36,638 nt of DNA from Corticimicrobacter sp040137905 (GCF_040137905.1 NZ_JBEFDG010000043.1:1-36638), one strand, 5' to 3'; counted from the first letter of the stretch, positions 25,145-33,728 are shown. Notes: generated by a model from the sequence alone, not told the origin. Translations and numbers: made by a program.

Positions 25145-25162
25145 AACGAAACAGGATACGCA

Positions 25163-26392
25163 TCAGGATGCGGAGCCCTCGGCAGGCTGTGCGGCAGGCG
25201 CATCACCCTCAGACTGCTGGCCGGACTGCTGGAGCTGCGACCCTCCGATAGCGGGATCTGCCGAGTCCTTCCAGGCAGAGGCCACCACGGGCACGCCCGG
25301 ACGGATCTTCTGGAAGCCTTCGACTACCACGACATCGCCAGCGGACAAGCCTTCGGTGATGATCCAGCGGCCATTTTCCATACCGCCGGTCTTGACCGGT
25401 ACCTGGCTGGTCATCTTGTCCTTGACCACGACCACGCTCACGCCACCATCCGGCGTGCGTTGCAGGGCCTGTTGCGGGACGGCCAGCGCATTGTGTTCGA
25501 TGCCCTGCTCAAGGCGCACACGCACGTACATGCCAGGCAGCAGATCATTGTCGGGATTAGGGAACTCAGCGCGCAGCTTGACCTGGCTGGTAGCCTGATC
25601 AACCGTGACCCCCGTGAACAGCAGCTTGCCCGGTCGGGCATATTCACTGCCATCATCCAGCACCAGTGTTGCCAGCGCCTCGTTCTGACCCACACGCTGC
25701 AGTTGGCCGCTGGCCAGCGCCTGCCGCAACTTGGCCAGATCGGCTACAGACTGGGTGAAGTCGACATAGATCGGATCAAGCTGCTGTACCAATGCCATCT
25801 GGGTGGCCTGTGTGCCCTCGACCAGTGCGCCTTCGGTGACCAGTGGTTCGCCGATGCGGCCTGCAATGGGTGCCGTAACCGAGGTGTAGCCCAGATTGAT
25901 CCTGGCGGTTTCCAGCGCGGCCTGGGCTGCGGCAACCGAAGCCTCACCCTGCTTGGCACCCGCAACGGCATTGTCGTATTCCTGGCGGCTGACGGCACGC
26001 GCCTCGACCAGGGGCTGGTAGCGCTTGGCCAGCGCAGCAGCTGCGCTCAGGTCGGCACGTGCCTGCAGCAGGTTGGCTTCGGCCTGGCGCACCTGGGCGC
26101 GGTAGAGGGCCGGATCGATGCGGAACAGGATCTGGCCTTCCTTGACATCGCTGCCTTGCTCATATTCGATCTTCTGGACGATGCCGGTCACGCGTGCGCG
26201 GATCTGCGCATCGCGTACTGCGTCAACGCGACCGGGAAGGTCGGTGCGCATGGGCAGTGTTTCAGGTTGAACGGTAATCACGCTGACCTGCGGCAATCCG
26301 GGATTCATCTGGGGCTGCTCACCGCAGCCGGCCAATGCCAGCGCCAGCACGACGCCGGCAGGAATTGAAAGTTGTCGAAACGACACGTGCAT
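25163..26392 (-). CDS. RND periplasmic adaptor lipoprotein (AcrA/MexA-like)
   Basis: This membrane-fusion protein bridges pump and channel. The 409-residue precursor has a lipobox LAGC (Cys23). The lipoyl half-motifs GRVDAVRDAQIRARVTGIV and GYTSVTAPIAGRIGEPLVTEG flank a helical hairpin (about 100-165), followed by the beta-barrel and membrane-proximal domains. The C-terminal 35 residues are Gln/Ala-rich. It is the first gene of the operon. There is no divergent TetR- or MarR-type regulator next to it, which is unusual for acrAB-type loci. Confidence 0.94.
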   Translation of the reverse strand: MHVSFRQLSIPAGVVLALALAGCGEQPQMNPGLPQVSVITVQPETLPMRTDLPGRVDAVRDAQIRARVTGIVQKIEYEQGSDVKEGQILFRIDPALYRAQVRQAEANLLQARADLSAAAALAKRYQPLVEARAVSRQEYDNAVAGAKQGEASVAAAQAALETARINLGYTSVTAPIAGRIGEPLVTEGALVEGTQATQMALVQQLDPIYVDFTQSVADLAKLRQALASGQLQRVGQNEALATLVLDDGSEYARPGKLLFTGVTVDQATSQVKLRAEFPNPDNDLLPGMYVRVRLEQGIEHNALAVPQQALQRTPDGGVSVVVVKDKMTSQVPVKTGGMENGRWIITEGLSAGDVVVVEGFQKIRPGVPVVASAWKDSADPAIGGSQLQQSGQQSEGDAPAAQPAEGSAS

Positions 26393-26413
26393 GGAATCCT
26401 CACGGGAAAAGGT

Positions 26414-26474
26414 GACTACGCTAGTCGGGTAACCGAATAACTTTAAACTATTTTTTTTAAGACTCGATTAACAA
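26414..26474 (-). promoter_or_regulatory. Leader and candidate promoter of the RND operon
   Basis: On the minus strand a possible -35 TTGTTA (complement of 26469-26474) and -10 TAGTTT (complement of 26445-26450) are spaced by 18 bases, with an A8 run inside the spacer. Downstream lies a perfect small palindrome GACTA-CGC-TAGTC (26414-26426), a plausible repressor site. The -35 lies inside another inverted repeat, AGACTC...GAGTCT (26460-26482). All boxes are weak matches. Confidence 0.4.
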
Positions 26475-26501
26475 AAGAGTCTCAGTACAAAGCAGGAAGG
26501 C

Positions 26502-26526
26502 AAAAAGGGCCGCCTTCGGGCGGCCC
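26502..26526 (-). terminator. Terminator of the ABC importer operon
   Basis: On the minus strand GGGCCGCC-CGAA-GGCGGCCC (8-bp perfect stem at 26507-26526, four-base loop) is followed by five T residues (complement of 26502-26506). It lies 65 bases past the ATPase stop and separates this operon from the RND operon. Confidence 0.88.
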
Positions 26527-26591
26527 GGCATGCATACCGAACACATCAGCGCCCGGGATCGCCACATCGTCGATGTCGATCCCCAGGGTGT

Positions 26592-27386
26592 TCAGGCCAG
26601 CAACAGCGCGTCGTCGGCCAGTTTTTCTCCGCGCACCTGCTGGAACATCGCCAACAGATCCGGTACATCAAGCCCCTTGCGGGTATCGCCCGCCACATCC
26701 AGCACAACATTGCCCTGGTGCAGCATGACGGTACGATCACCGACATCGAGCGCCTGGCGCATGCTGTGCGTCACCATCATAGCGGTTAATTTGTGCTCCG
26801 CAACAATTCTGGCCGTCAGCGCCAGCACAAAATCAGCCGTGCGTGGGTCCAGCGCAGCGGTGTGTTCGTCAAGCAACAGTATCCGCGAAGGCTGCAGCGC
26901 AGCCATCAACAGGCTGACGGCCTGTCGCTGTCCTCCCGACAACAGACCAATACGATCTGACAGGCGGTTTTCCAGGCCAAGCTCGAGCGTGGCCAGATGC
27001 TCGCGAAACTGTTCACGCATCGAGGCACGCACTGCGCGTCCCAGCGTGCGACTGCGACCTCGCGCCCAGGCCAGCGCCATGTTTTCCTCGATGGTCAGGT
27101 CTTCGCAGGTACCTGCCATCGGGTCCTGAAATACCCGCGCCACCCGGCCTGCACGCTTCCATACCGGCCAGTCAGTCACGTCCTGCCCATCGATCTCGAT
27201 ACGCCCGTCATCCACGGGCTGGTCGCCCGATACAGCATTGAGGAAGGTCGATTTACCGGCGCCATTGGAGCCGATGACCGTCACGAACTGGCCCTCTGGT
27301 ATGTGCAGCGAGAGGCCCCGCAGGGCACGCGTCTCGATCGGCGTACCGGCATTGAACGTAAGGTAGAGATTTTCTGCGCGCAACAT
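26592..27386 (-). CDS. ABC importer ATPase, TrpXYZ-type
   Basis: This 264-residue nucleotide-binding protein has Walker A GSNGAGKST (39-47), signature LSGGQ (149-153), Walker B ILLLDEHTAALDP (169-181) and an H-loop in VTHSM. The DEHTAALDP form of Walker B and the DPMAGTCEDLTIEENMALA segment are those of ATPases that accompany PF04392-type (TrpX-like) binding proteins. It energises the adjacent permease, whose stop overlaps its ATG by one base (TGATG). The substrate is unproven; tryptophan/tyrosine uptake is the best-described role of the family. Confidence 0.88.
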   Translation of the reverse strand: MLRAENLYLTFNAGTPIETRALRGLSLHIPEGQFVTVIGSNGAGKSTFLNAVSGDQPVDDGRIEIDGQDVTDWPVWKRAGRVARVFQDPMAGTCEDLTIEENMALAWARGRSRTLGRAVRASMREQFREHLATLELGLENRLSDRIGLLSGGQRQAVSLLMAALQPSRILLLDEHTAALDPRTADFVLALTARIVAEHKLTAMMVTHSMRQALDVGDRTVMLHQGNVVLDVAGDTRKGLDVPDLLAMFQQVRGEKLADDALLLA

Positions 27387-28279
27387 CAGTGCTTCTTCCT
27401 CTTGGCGGCAAAACGGCGCTTGATCAGCGGCAACACCAGCGCAAAGGTCACCAGCAGCGCCGTCACCAGATTGAGATCCTGTGCCTGCAGACCGATGAAA
27501 TCGCTATTGAGCGCCAATGCGATGAAGAACCGGTAGGCGATGGCCCCGATGATCACGGCAAGAGTCGCCCAGACCAGCTTGCGGGCAGGCAGAATGCTCT
27601 CACCCACGATCACGGCAGCCAGACCGATCACGATGGTACCGATTCCCATGGAAATATCAGCCCCACCCTGGGTCTGTGCAAACAGGGCCCCGGCCAAGCC
27701 GACCAGGGCATTGGAAATCGCCATGCCGGCCAGCACCATGGCACCGGTTGCCACACCCTGAGCGCGCGCCATCCTTGGGTTGGAACCCGTTGCACGCATG
27801 GCCAGGCCTGTCTGCGTCGAGAAAAACCAGTCAAGCAGCAACTTGGCAGCGATCACTACGACCACCAGCAGAAGCGGCCGGAAAACGTAATCGGACATGC
27901 CCGCAGGCTGCAGGATGCTGAACATGGTTGGCTCCATGATCAGCGGCACATTGGGCCGCCCCATGATGCGCAGATTGATCGAATAGAGCGCAATCATCAT
28001 CAGGATGCTGGCAAGCAGATCCATGATTTTGAGGCGTACGTTCAGCCAACCGGTGATCATCCCGGCCACGGCCCCGGCCCCGGCTGCCGCGAGGGTCGCG
28101 AAAAACGGATCATGCCCGGCCGCAATCAGTGTGGCGGCCACCGCACCACCCAGGGGAAAACTGCCATCCACCGTCAGATCGGGAAAACGCAGCAAGCGAA
28201 ACGAGATCAGGACGCCCAGGGCAACCAGACCGAAAATCAGCCCGATTTCAAGGGCACCCAGCAAAGAAAATAGCGACAT
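27386..28279 (-). CDS. ABC importer permease, TrpXYZ-type
   Basis: This 297-residue integral membrane protein has about eight hydrophobic segments, in the branched-chain-amino-acid/ribose permease superfamily (BPD_transp_2-like). Landmarks include the N-terminal GALEIGLIFGLVALGVLISFRLLRFPDLTVDGSF and the cytoplasmic loop GLAMRATGSNPRMARAQGV, which resembles the ATPase-coupling loop of that superfamily. It lies 12 bases downstream of the first binding-protein gene and overlaps the ATPase gene by one base, so all four genes form one operon. Confidence 0.87.
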   Translation of the reverse strand: MSLFSLLGALEIGLIFGLVALGVLISFRLLRFPDLTVDGSFPLGGAVAATLIAAGHDPFFATLAAAGAGAVAGMITGWLNVRLKIMDLLASILMMIALYSINLRIMGRPNVPLIMEPTMFSILQPAGMSDYVFRPLLLVVVVIAAKLLLDWFFSTQTGLAMRATGSNPRMARAQGVATGAMVLAGMAISNALVGLAGALFAQTQGGADISMGIGTIVIGLAAVIVGESILPARKLVWATLAVIIGAIAYRFFIALALNSDFIGLQAQDLNLVTALLVTFALVLPLIKRRFAAKRKKH

Positions 28280-28291
28280 CGACGACCCGTT

Positions 28292-29263
28292 CTATTCCAC
28301 GATCTTGGCAGCAGACTTCAGTACCGATTCGGGCAACGTCACGCCCTGCGCCTCGGCGGCACGAGGATTGACGTAAAGCTCGAATTTGTTGCTGGTTTCG
28401 GAAGCGATATCACCTGGCTTTTCACCATTGAGGATACGCACGACCTGCCTCCCGGTCTGCAGGCCCAGATCATAGTAGCCAACTCCGAGGGCTGCAATGG
28501 CACCGCGCTCGACACTGCCGGAGTCGGACGCAATCAGCGGAATCTTGGCATCGACCCCCACCCGGTAGAGTGACTCGTACGCCGACACCACGTTGTTGTC
28601 GGTGGTGGAATAGATCACGTCCACCTTGCCGATCAGGCTGCGGGCAGCCGCGCCCACATCGACGGTACGCGGCGCAGCGGCCTCGACCAGTTGCATGCCA
28701 TGCTGCGGCAGCAGTTCCTGCAACTGTTTGATCACGACCACCGAATTGGCTTCGCCCGGGTTATAGACAATGCCGATACGCTTGGCCTCCGGGACGATCT
28801 GCTTGATCAGTTCAATCTGGGGTAACAGTTCCAGTTGATCCGACACGCCTGTGACGTTGGTGCCTGAGGCCTCCCAGGCCGGCACCAGTTGTGCTGCCAC
28901 AGGGTCGGTCACGGCGGTATAGACCACCGGGATGTCTCGCGTGGCAGCCACCGAAGCCTGAGCGGCAGGCGTGGCAATCGCCACGATGACATCGGGACGA
29001 TCACCCACGAATTTGCGGGCAATCTGGGCAGCCGTGCCGGTATTGCCCTGCGCACTCTGGTACTGCCAACGCAGATTCTTGCCTTCCTCGAAACCGGCAT
29101 CGGCCAGCGCCTGGCGCACACCGTCACGCGCAGCATCCAGCGCAATATGTTCGACGATAGCCAGCACCGCGACTGACTTGTCCTGTGCCAGCACCGGAGT
29201 GCCCAGCGACAGGCCGAGCGTCAGCGCGCCAAGCAGGCGAATGGAAGAATGGACCAGCGACAT
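28292..29263 (-). CDS. ABC importer periplasmic binding protein, copy 1 (TrpX-like)
   Basis: This 323-residue precursor has a Sec signal ending near residue 26 (GTPVLAQ). The mature protein is a two-lobe binding protein of the PF04392 (ABC_sub_bind) family: it begins DKSVAVLAIVEH and contains ARKFVGDRPDVIVAIATPAAQ, PVVYTAVTDPVAAQLV, YNPGEANSVV and TTDNNVVSAYESL. AGGAG lies 6-7 bases before the ATG. It is roughly four-fifths identical, without gaps, to the next gene upstream, so the pair is a tandem duplication. The ligand is probably an amino acid or a related small molecule (inference from the family). Confidence 0.88.
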   Translation of the reverse strand: MSLVHSSIRLLGALTLGLSLGTPVLAQDKSVAVLAIVEHIALDAARDGVRQALADAGFEEGKNLRWQYQSAQGNTGTAAQIARKFVGDRPDVIVAIATPAAQASVAATRDIPVVYTAVTDPVAAQLVPAWEASGTNVTGVSDQLELLPQIELIKQIVPEAKRIGIVYNPGEANSVVVIKQLQELLPQHGMQLVEAAAPRTVDVGAAARSLIGKVDVIYSTTDNNVVSAYESLYRVGVDAKIPLIASDSGSVERGAIAALGVGYYDLGLQTGRQVVRILNGEKPGDIASETSNKFELYVNPRAAEAQGVTLPESVLKSAAKIVE

Positions 29264-29311
29264 GGACAGCTCCTCTTGGAAAATGAATCTCGATGCAACG
29301 CAACAGCGTAC

Positions 29312-30283
29312 TTATTCGACAACGTGGGCTGCAGTTTCAAGCAAGGCAGCCGGCAATGCCGCCCCCTGAGCCTGCGCTGCAGCGGGGTTGACGTAGAGCT
29401 CCTGCTTGCGGCTGGTTTCGGAGGCGATATCGCCGGGTTTTTCACCCTTCAGGATGCGCACGACCTGCTCACCGGTCTGCAGGCCCAGCTGGTAGTAATC
29501 GACACCCAGCGCTGCTGCTGCACCACGCGACACCAGTTCGGCATCGGAGGCAATCAGCGGGATCCTGGCATCGACGCCTGTTTTGTAGAGTGCTTCATAG
29601 GCAGAGGCCACGTTATTGTCCGTGCTGGTATAGATGACATCCACCTTGCCGGCCAGGCTGCGTGCGGCAGTAGCCACATCCACCGTGCGTGGCGCAGCGG
29701 CCTCGACCAGTTGCATGCCGTGCTGTGGCAGCAATTCCTGCAATTGACGCACGACCACGACCGAATTGGCTTCGCCCGGGTTATAGATGGTGCCGACCCG
29801 CACAGCCTGCGGTGCAATCTGCCTGATCAATTCGATCTGCACATCCAGGTCAAGCTGATCGGACACCCCGGTCACATTTGTGCCCGACGCTTCCCAGGAG
29901 GGCACCAACTGAGCGGCCACCGGATCGGTCACGGCCGTATAGACCACGGGAATCTCACGGGTCGCGGCAACGACTGCCTGGGCAGCCGGCGTTGCAATGG
30001 CAACGATGGCATCAGGACGGTCGCCCACGAACTTGCGGGCAATCTGGGCGGCTGTACCGGTATTGCCCTGTGCGCTCTGATACTGCCAGCGCAGGTTCTT
30101 GCCTGCTTCAAAGCCGGCATCGGCCAGCGCCTGACGCACGCCATCGCGCACGGCATCGAGCGCGGGATGTTCGACGATGGCCAGTACAGCCACGGACTTG
30201 TCCTGCGCCAGCGCAGGTGACAGCGTACACAGGCCGACTGCGGCAGCCCCCAGCCAGCGCTGCGAAAAGCGAATGAACGACAT
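29312..30283 (-). CDS. ABC importer periplasmic binding protein, copy 2 (TrpX-like)
   Basis: This 323-residue paralogue of copy 1 is the first gene of the operon. The ATG at 30283 was chosen over one at 30298 because GAGGG lies 8 bases before it and the length then equals that of copy 1. The signal ends near residue 26 (SPALAQ). The first hundred mature residues are almost the same in the two copies, while the C-terminal lobe differs more, including around residues 245-255 (ASDAELVSRG versus ASDSGSVERG), where ligand or permease contacts could differ. The 48-base spacer between the copies shows no terminator. Confidence 0.88.
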   Translation of the reverse strand: MSFIRFSQRWLGAAAVGLCTLSPALAQDKSVAVLAIVEHPALDAVRDGVRQALADAGFEAGKNLRWQYQSAQGNTGTAAQIARKFVGDRPDAIVAIATPAAQAVVAATREIPVVYTAVTDPVAAQLVPSWEASGTNVTGVSDQLDLDVQIELIRQIAPQAVRVGTIYNPGEANSVVVVRQLQELLPQHGMQLVEAAAPRTVDVATAARSLAGKVDVIYTSTDNNVASAYEALYKTGVDARIPLIASDAELVSRGAAAALGVDYYQLGLQTGEQVVRILKGEKPGDIASETSRKQELYVNPAAAQAQGAALPAALLETAAHVVE

Positions 30284-30339
30284 GGATGGATCCCTCATGA
30301 CAAGATGTAATATTAACCGTTAGCCAGCCAGATCGCGTC

Positions 30340-31083
30340 TCAGGCCTGCACGTCGCGTGTCAGCCCCAGCCAGGAGCGTGCCCATTTCCGTGCCGGCAGA
30401 CCGTATTGGCGCTCCACTTCCTCGGCACGCGCCAGCAGCAATTGCGCATCCACCTGGGGCGACATGCCCCGGAAGGCCAGCACGATTCGGTTGCCCGCAT
30501 CTATTTCCGGCAGCACCAGTGCAATACCATCCTCGAAGGCAGCCTCGATATTGGCCATGTTGCGCGGAAAGCTGTCATGGTTGCCAAACAGATTGACGAC
30601 CATGACACCGCGCTCGCCCAGCACCGCACGACAGTCCCGATAGAATTCAACGCTATCGCACACCGGTCCCTGCGCCTGGGCATCGTACAGATCGACCATG
30701 AGCACCGGACACAGCCCACGCTGCACAGGGTCCGACACCCAATGGGCCGCATCTTCATGGGCAATCCACATTCGATTGGACTGTGGCAGCTTGAACCAGG
30801 TCTGGCAAATGGCCGTCACCGCCGGATTGCGTTCAACCGCGATAACCGTACTATCAGTATGTTTCAAGCAAAAGCGGGCCAGCGAACCTGCGCCCAGCCC
30901 CAACACACCAATGGCCTGCGGCTCACGAGGCGGTGGAACGAACAGCAACCAAGCCATCATCTGGGCCGCATACTCCAGCACCAGCTTGGCAGGTTCGGCG
31001 ATTTCCATCGCCCCCTGTATCCATTCCGTATTGAAATGGAGATAACGGATACCCTCATGCTCGGAAAGCGTCGGTTCGTCCAT
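30340..31083 (-). CDS. Spermidine-synthase-like methyltransferase-fold protein
   Basis: This 247-residue protein has the Rossmann methyltransferase core seen in polyamine aminopropyltransferases: AIGVLGLGAGSLARFCLKH (nucleotide-binding loop), VIAVERNPAV (acidic residue at the end of strand 2) and PVLMVDLYDAQ. The N-terminus (SEHEGIRYLHFNTEWIQGAM) also resembles the SpeE family. It lacks an obvious canonical catalytic Asp-Tyr set, so true spermidine synthase activity is doubtful. I used the ATG at 31083; an in-frame GTG at 31122, two bases after the tautomerase stop, would add 13 Arg/Gln-rich residues. It is leftward, between the tautomerase and the importer operon. Confidence 0.8.
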   Translation of the reverse strand: MDEPTLSEHEGIRYLHFNTEWIQGAMEIAEPAKLVLEYAAQMMAWLLFVPPPREPQAIGVLGLGAGSLARFCLKHTDSTVIAVERNPAVTAICQTWFKLPQSNRMWIAHEDAAHWVSDPVQRGLCPVLMVDLYDAQAQGPVCDSVEFYRDCRAVLGERGVMVVNLFGNHDSFPRNMANIEAAFEDGIALVLPEIDAGNRIVLAFRGMSPQVDAQLLLARAEEVERQYGLPARKWARSWLGLTRDVQA

Positions 31084-31124
31084 CTGCTGCCTGCGGCCCT
31101 GCCGCCCCCTGCGCTGCGCCACGC

Positions 31125-31499
31125 CTAGCGGCCCAGCGCCTTGGCGCTGACGCCATCCACCAATCCGAGATCGTAGTTGAGGATATCACCCAGCACGACA
31201 CGCACACTATCGGCCGGCACATCCGTATTCTCGGCCACCGCAGCCGTCACCGCCTTGAGCAGGGCGGCCTTGAGTTCTTCCGAGCGACCGCTGAGCAGAG
31301 AAATACGCACCAGTGCCGTCTCGCGGCCAATGGTGCCGCCATCGATGGTCAGGTCGGGATCGACCAGCGACAGCGTGGCACGGATGCTCGGCAGGGCTGC
31401 GCCGATCGAAGCCTGGACCGCCTGGGTGACGGACTGCAACAGGGTCTGTGTATTGAACTCACGTCGCTTGCTGGCGACTTCGATCTGCAGGAAAGGCAT
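31125..31499 (-). CDS. Tautomerase-superfamily protein
   Basis: This 124-residue protein starts MPFLQIEV, so after removal of Met it exposes the catalytic N-terminal proline of the tautomerase superfamily. It is about twice the length of 4-oxalocrotonate tautomerase, closer to the fused beta-alpha-beta forms (CHMI- or MIF-like). The second half (TALVRISLLSGRSEELKAALLKAVTAAVAENTDV) shows the usual strand-helix pattern. The substrate is unknown. The ATG is supported by GGAG upstream; the frame stays open further upstream only as the shadow of proV. Confidence 0.85.
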   Translation of the reverse strand: MPFLQIEVASKRREFNTQTLLQSVTQAVQASIGAALPSIRATLSLVDPDLTIDGGTIGRETALVRISLLSGRSEELKAALLKAVTAAVAENTDVPADSVRVVLGDILNYDLGLVDGVSAKALGR

Positions 31500-31545
31500 T
31501 GCGATGCTCCGTTGAGCCTTGAAAAGAATACGGAAATATACACCA

Positions 31546-32823
31546 CTATGCCGTTGTAGCGCCGCTCGGCGTGGCACCGTGCCCCGAGCCAGCCGAGTCC
31601 TGGCCAGCATGACCCGTGGAGGCATCCACACCGGCATGATCCGGCATGGCGGGTGCCACCAGTTCGGAGACCTTGCTGCGCGACAACAGTCCGATGAACT
31701 CTTCGTTCTCGCCCACCACGGCCAGCGGCTCGTTGCTGCGCAGCATCTGGGCAAGTACCTCATCCAGCCCTGCCGAGGCCGGCACCGACGCCATGTCATC
31801 GACATAACCTGCAATATCGCGGGCACCTTCGTTGCGGGCCCGGATCGCCGCGCCGACGGTCAACACACCACCCAGCCGCTTGCCGTCGAGCACCGGGGCA
31901 TAGTCGTAGCGCAGCGCCTGCATCTGCTCCAGCGCATGCCCCGGCCGGGTCCGCATGGTCAGGGTCAGGCGCGGGCCACGCTCGGGCAATGCGTGCGCGG
32001 CATTGAGCACCTTGCCCCGGTTCACATCCTGCAGGAAAGCCTGCACGTAATCATTGGAAGGATGCAGCAGGATATCTTCGGGTGCCCCCTCCTGCACCAG
32101 TTCCCCGTGCTTGAGAATGGCAATCCGGTTGCCCAGCCGCAGCGCCTCATCCAGATCGTGTGTAATGAATACGATGGTCTTGTTCAGACGATTCTGCAAT
32201 TGCAGGAGCTGATCCTGCATTTCTCGACGGATCAGCGGATCAAGCGCGGAAAAGGCCTCGTCCATCAACAGGATCTCGGCGTCGGTCGCCAGCGCGCGAG
32301 CCAGGCCCACCCGCTGCTGCATGCCGCCCGACAACTGGCTGGGATACTGGTTCTCGAACCCCGACAGCCCGACCTGCTCCAGCCAGTGGCGGGCCTTTTC
32401 TTCGCGCCGGGCGCGCGCCATGCCCTGCACGGACAGCCCATAGGCAGCATTGTCGAGCACGGTTCGGTGCGGGAACAGGCCGAAACGCTGGAACACCATG
32501 CCCATTTTGGTTTGCCGGAACTGCTCCAGATCACGTTTGCCCAGCCCCATCACATCCTGCCCATCGACCAGGATGTGACCATCGCTGGGCTCGATCAGAC
32601 GATTGAAATGGCGGATCAGCGTGGATTTTCCTGAGCCTGACAGCCCCATGATGACATAGATGCTGCCCTCGTCGATGGACAGGCTGATATCGCGCAGGCC
32701 CAGGGTATGGCCACTGCGTGCCAGCAGTTCTTCCTTGCTGATGCCGGCCTTGGCCGCATCCAGCCATTTCTCCGGCTTGGGTCCGAATATTTTGTAGATA
32801 TTGCGTACTTCTATCTTGCTCAT
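31546..32823 (-). CDS. proV: Glycine betaine/proline ABC transporter ATPase
   Basis: ProV powers uptake of osmoprotectants. The 425-residue protein has Walker A GLSGSGKS (60-67), signature LSGGMQQRV (164-172), Walker B ILLMDEAFSALDP (184-196) and the family N-terminus (IEVRNIYKIFGPKPEKWL). A tandem CBS pair follows (about 280-395, with LEQMQALRYDYAPVLDG and DEVLAQMLRSNEPLAVVGENEEFIGLLSRSKV), which in related transporters senses ionic strength. The last 25 residues are a Gly/Ser/Ala-rich tail. It overlaps proW by 4 bases (ATGA). Confidence 0.96.
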   Translation of the reverse strand: MSKIEVRNIYKIFGPKPEKWLDAAKAGISKEELLARSGHTLGLRDISLSIDEGSIYVIMGLSGSGKSTLIRHFNRLIEPSDGHILVDGQDVMGLGKRDLEQFRQTKMGMVFQRFGLFPHRTVLDNAAYGLSVQGMARARREEKARHWLEQVGLSGFENQYPSQLSGGMQQRVGLARALATDAEILLMDEAFSALDPLIRREMQDQLLQLQNRLNKTIVFITHDLDEALRLGNRIAILKHGELVQEGAPEDILLHPSNDYVQAFLQDVNRGKVLNAAHALPERGPRLTLTMRTRPGHALEQMQALRYDYAPVLDGKRLGGVLTVGAAIRARNEGARDIAGYVDDMASVPASAGLDEVLAQMLRSNEPLAVVGENEEFIGLLSRSKVSELVAPAMPDHAGVDASTGHAGQDSAGSGHGATPSGATTA

Positions 32824-33677
32824 GACTGTCCTCCATGGCTTACACGCTTGCCATAAGACTGGGTAATCCGGTCGAACAGGATTGCCAGCACCACGATACC
32901 GATACCGGCCAGCAAGCCGCGCCCGACCTCCAGTCGGTTGATGCCCAGCAATACCTCATAGCCCAGACCGCGGGCTCCGATCATGGAAGCAATGACGACC
33001 ATGGACAACGCCATCATCGTGGTCTGGTTGATACCCGCCATGATATTGGGCAGGGCCAAAGGCAACTGCACACCAAACAGTTGCTGGCGCGTATTGGCAC
33101 CAAAGGCACGGGAGGCCTCGAGCACTTCTTCATCAACCAGACGGATACCGAGATCGGTCAGTCGGATCAGTGGTGGCACGGCGTAAATCACCGTTGCGAT
33201 CAACGCCGGGATCTTGCCCAGGCCGAACAGCATGACCACCGGAATCAGGTAGACAAAGCTGGGCATGGTCTGCATCACGTCCAATATGGGCAGCGTAATG
33301 GTGCGCAGCCAGTTGCAGCGCGCCATGAGAATGCCGATCGGGATGCCGATCATGATCGACAGCGCCGCCGCCATCAGCATCAGTGACAGCGTCTGCATGC
33401 CGGCATCCCACAGGCCGATCACGCCCAGCACACACAGCAGCGCCCCCATGGACAGGCTGAGCACGATACGGCGGCTGACCAGCCATGCCACCGCAATGAC
33501 GACCAGTACCACGGCCCACCAGGGTGCGGCACGCAGCACCTGTTCCAGCCACACCAGGATAGACAGGATAGGCCTGGACAACGCTTCCAGCGTATCGGCG
33601 TAATTGGTAACGATGCCATCGACGAAACCGTCGATGGCAGTGCGCAAGGTACGCGCAGGAATCAATTCGGGAAACAT
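32820..33677 (-). CDS. proW: Glycine betaine/proline ABC transporter permease
   Basis: ProW forms the membrane channel. The 285-residue protein has about six hydrophobic segments and the ATPase-coupling (EAA) loop EVLEASRAFGANTRQQLFGVQLPLALPNIMAGINQ. It lacks the long N-terminal tail of E. coli ProW. The ATG at 33677 has GGGAG 9 bases upstream; the frame upstream of it is the inter-gene terminator region. It is downstream of proX after a 105-base spacer that contains a terminator-like hairpin. Confidence 0.95.
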   Translation of the reverse strand: MFPELIPARTLRTAIDGFVDGIVTNYADTLEALSRPILSILVWLEQVLRAAPWWAVVLVVIAVAWLVSRRIVLSLSMGALLCVLGVIGLWDAGMQTLSLMLMAAALSIMIGIPIGILMARCNWLRTITLPILDVMQTMPSFVYLIPVVMLFGLGKIPALIATVIYAVPPLIRLTDLGIRLVDEEVLEASRAFGANTRQQLFGVQLPLALPNIMAGINQTTMMALSMVVIASMIGARGLGYEVLLGINRLEVGRGLLAGIGIVVLAILFDRITQSYGKRVSHGGQS

Positions 33678-33728
33678 ATTATTTTTCTCCCGCCCGGCGG
33701 GTGGATGTCGCCCGCCTGGCAACAACGC

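Noticed and set aside
28292..30283. Possible assembly artefact creating two copies of the binding-protein gene
   Set aside because: The copies differ at about one residue in five and have different signal peptides and spacers, so they are real paralogues rather than a duplicated contig segment.
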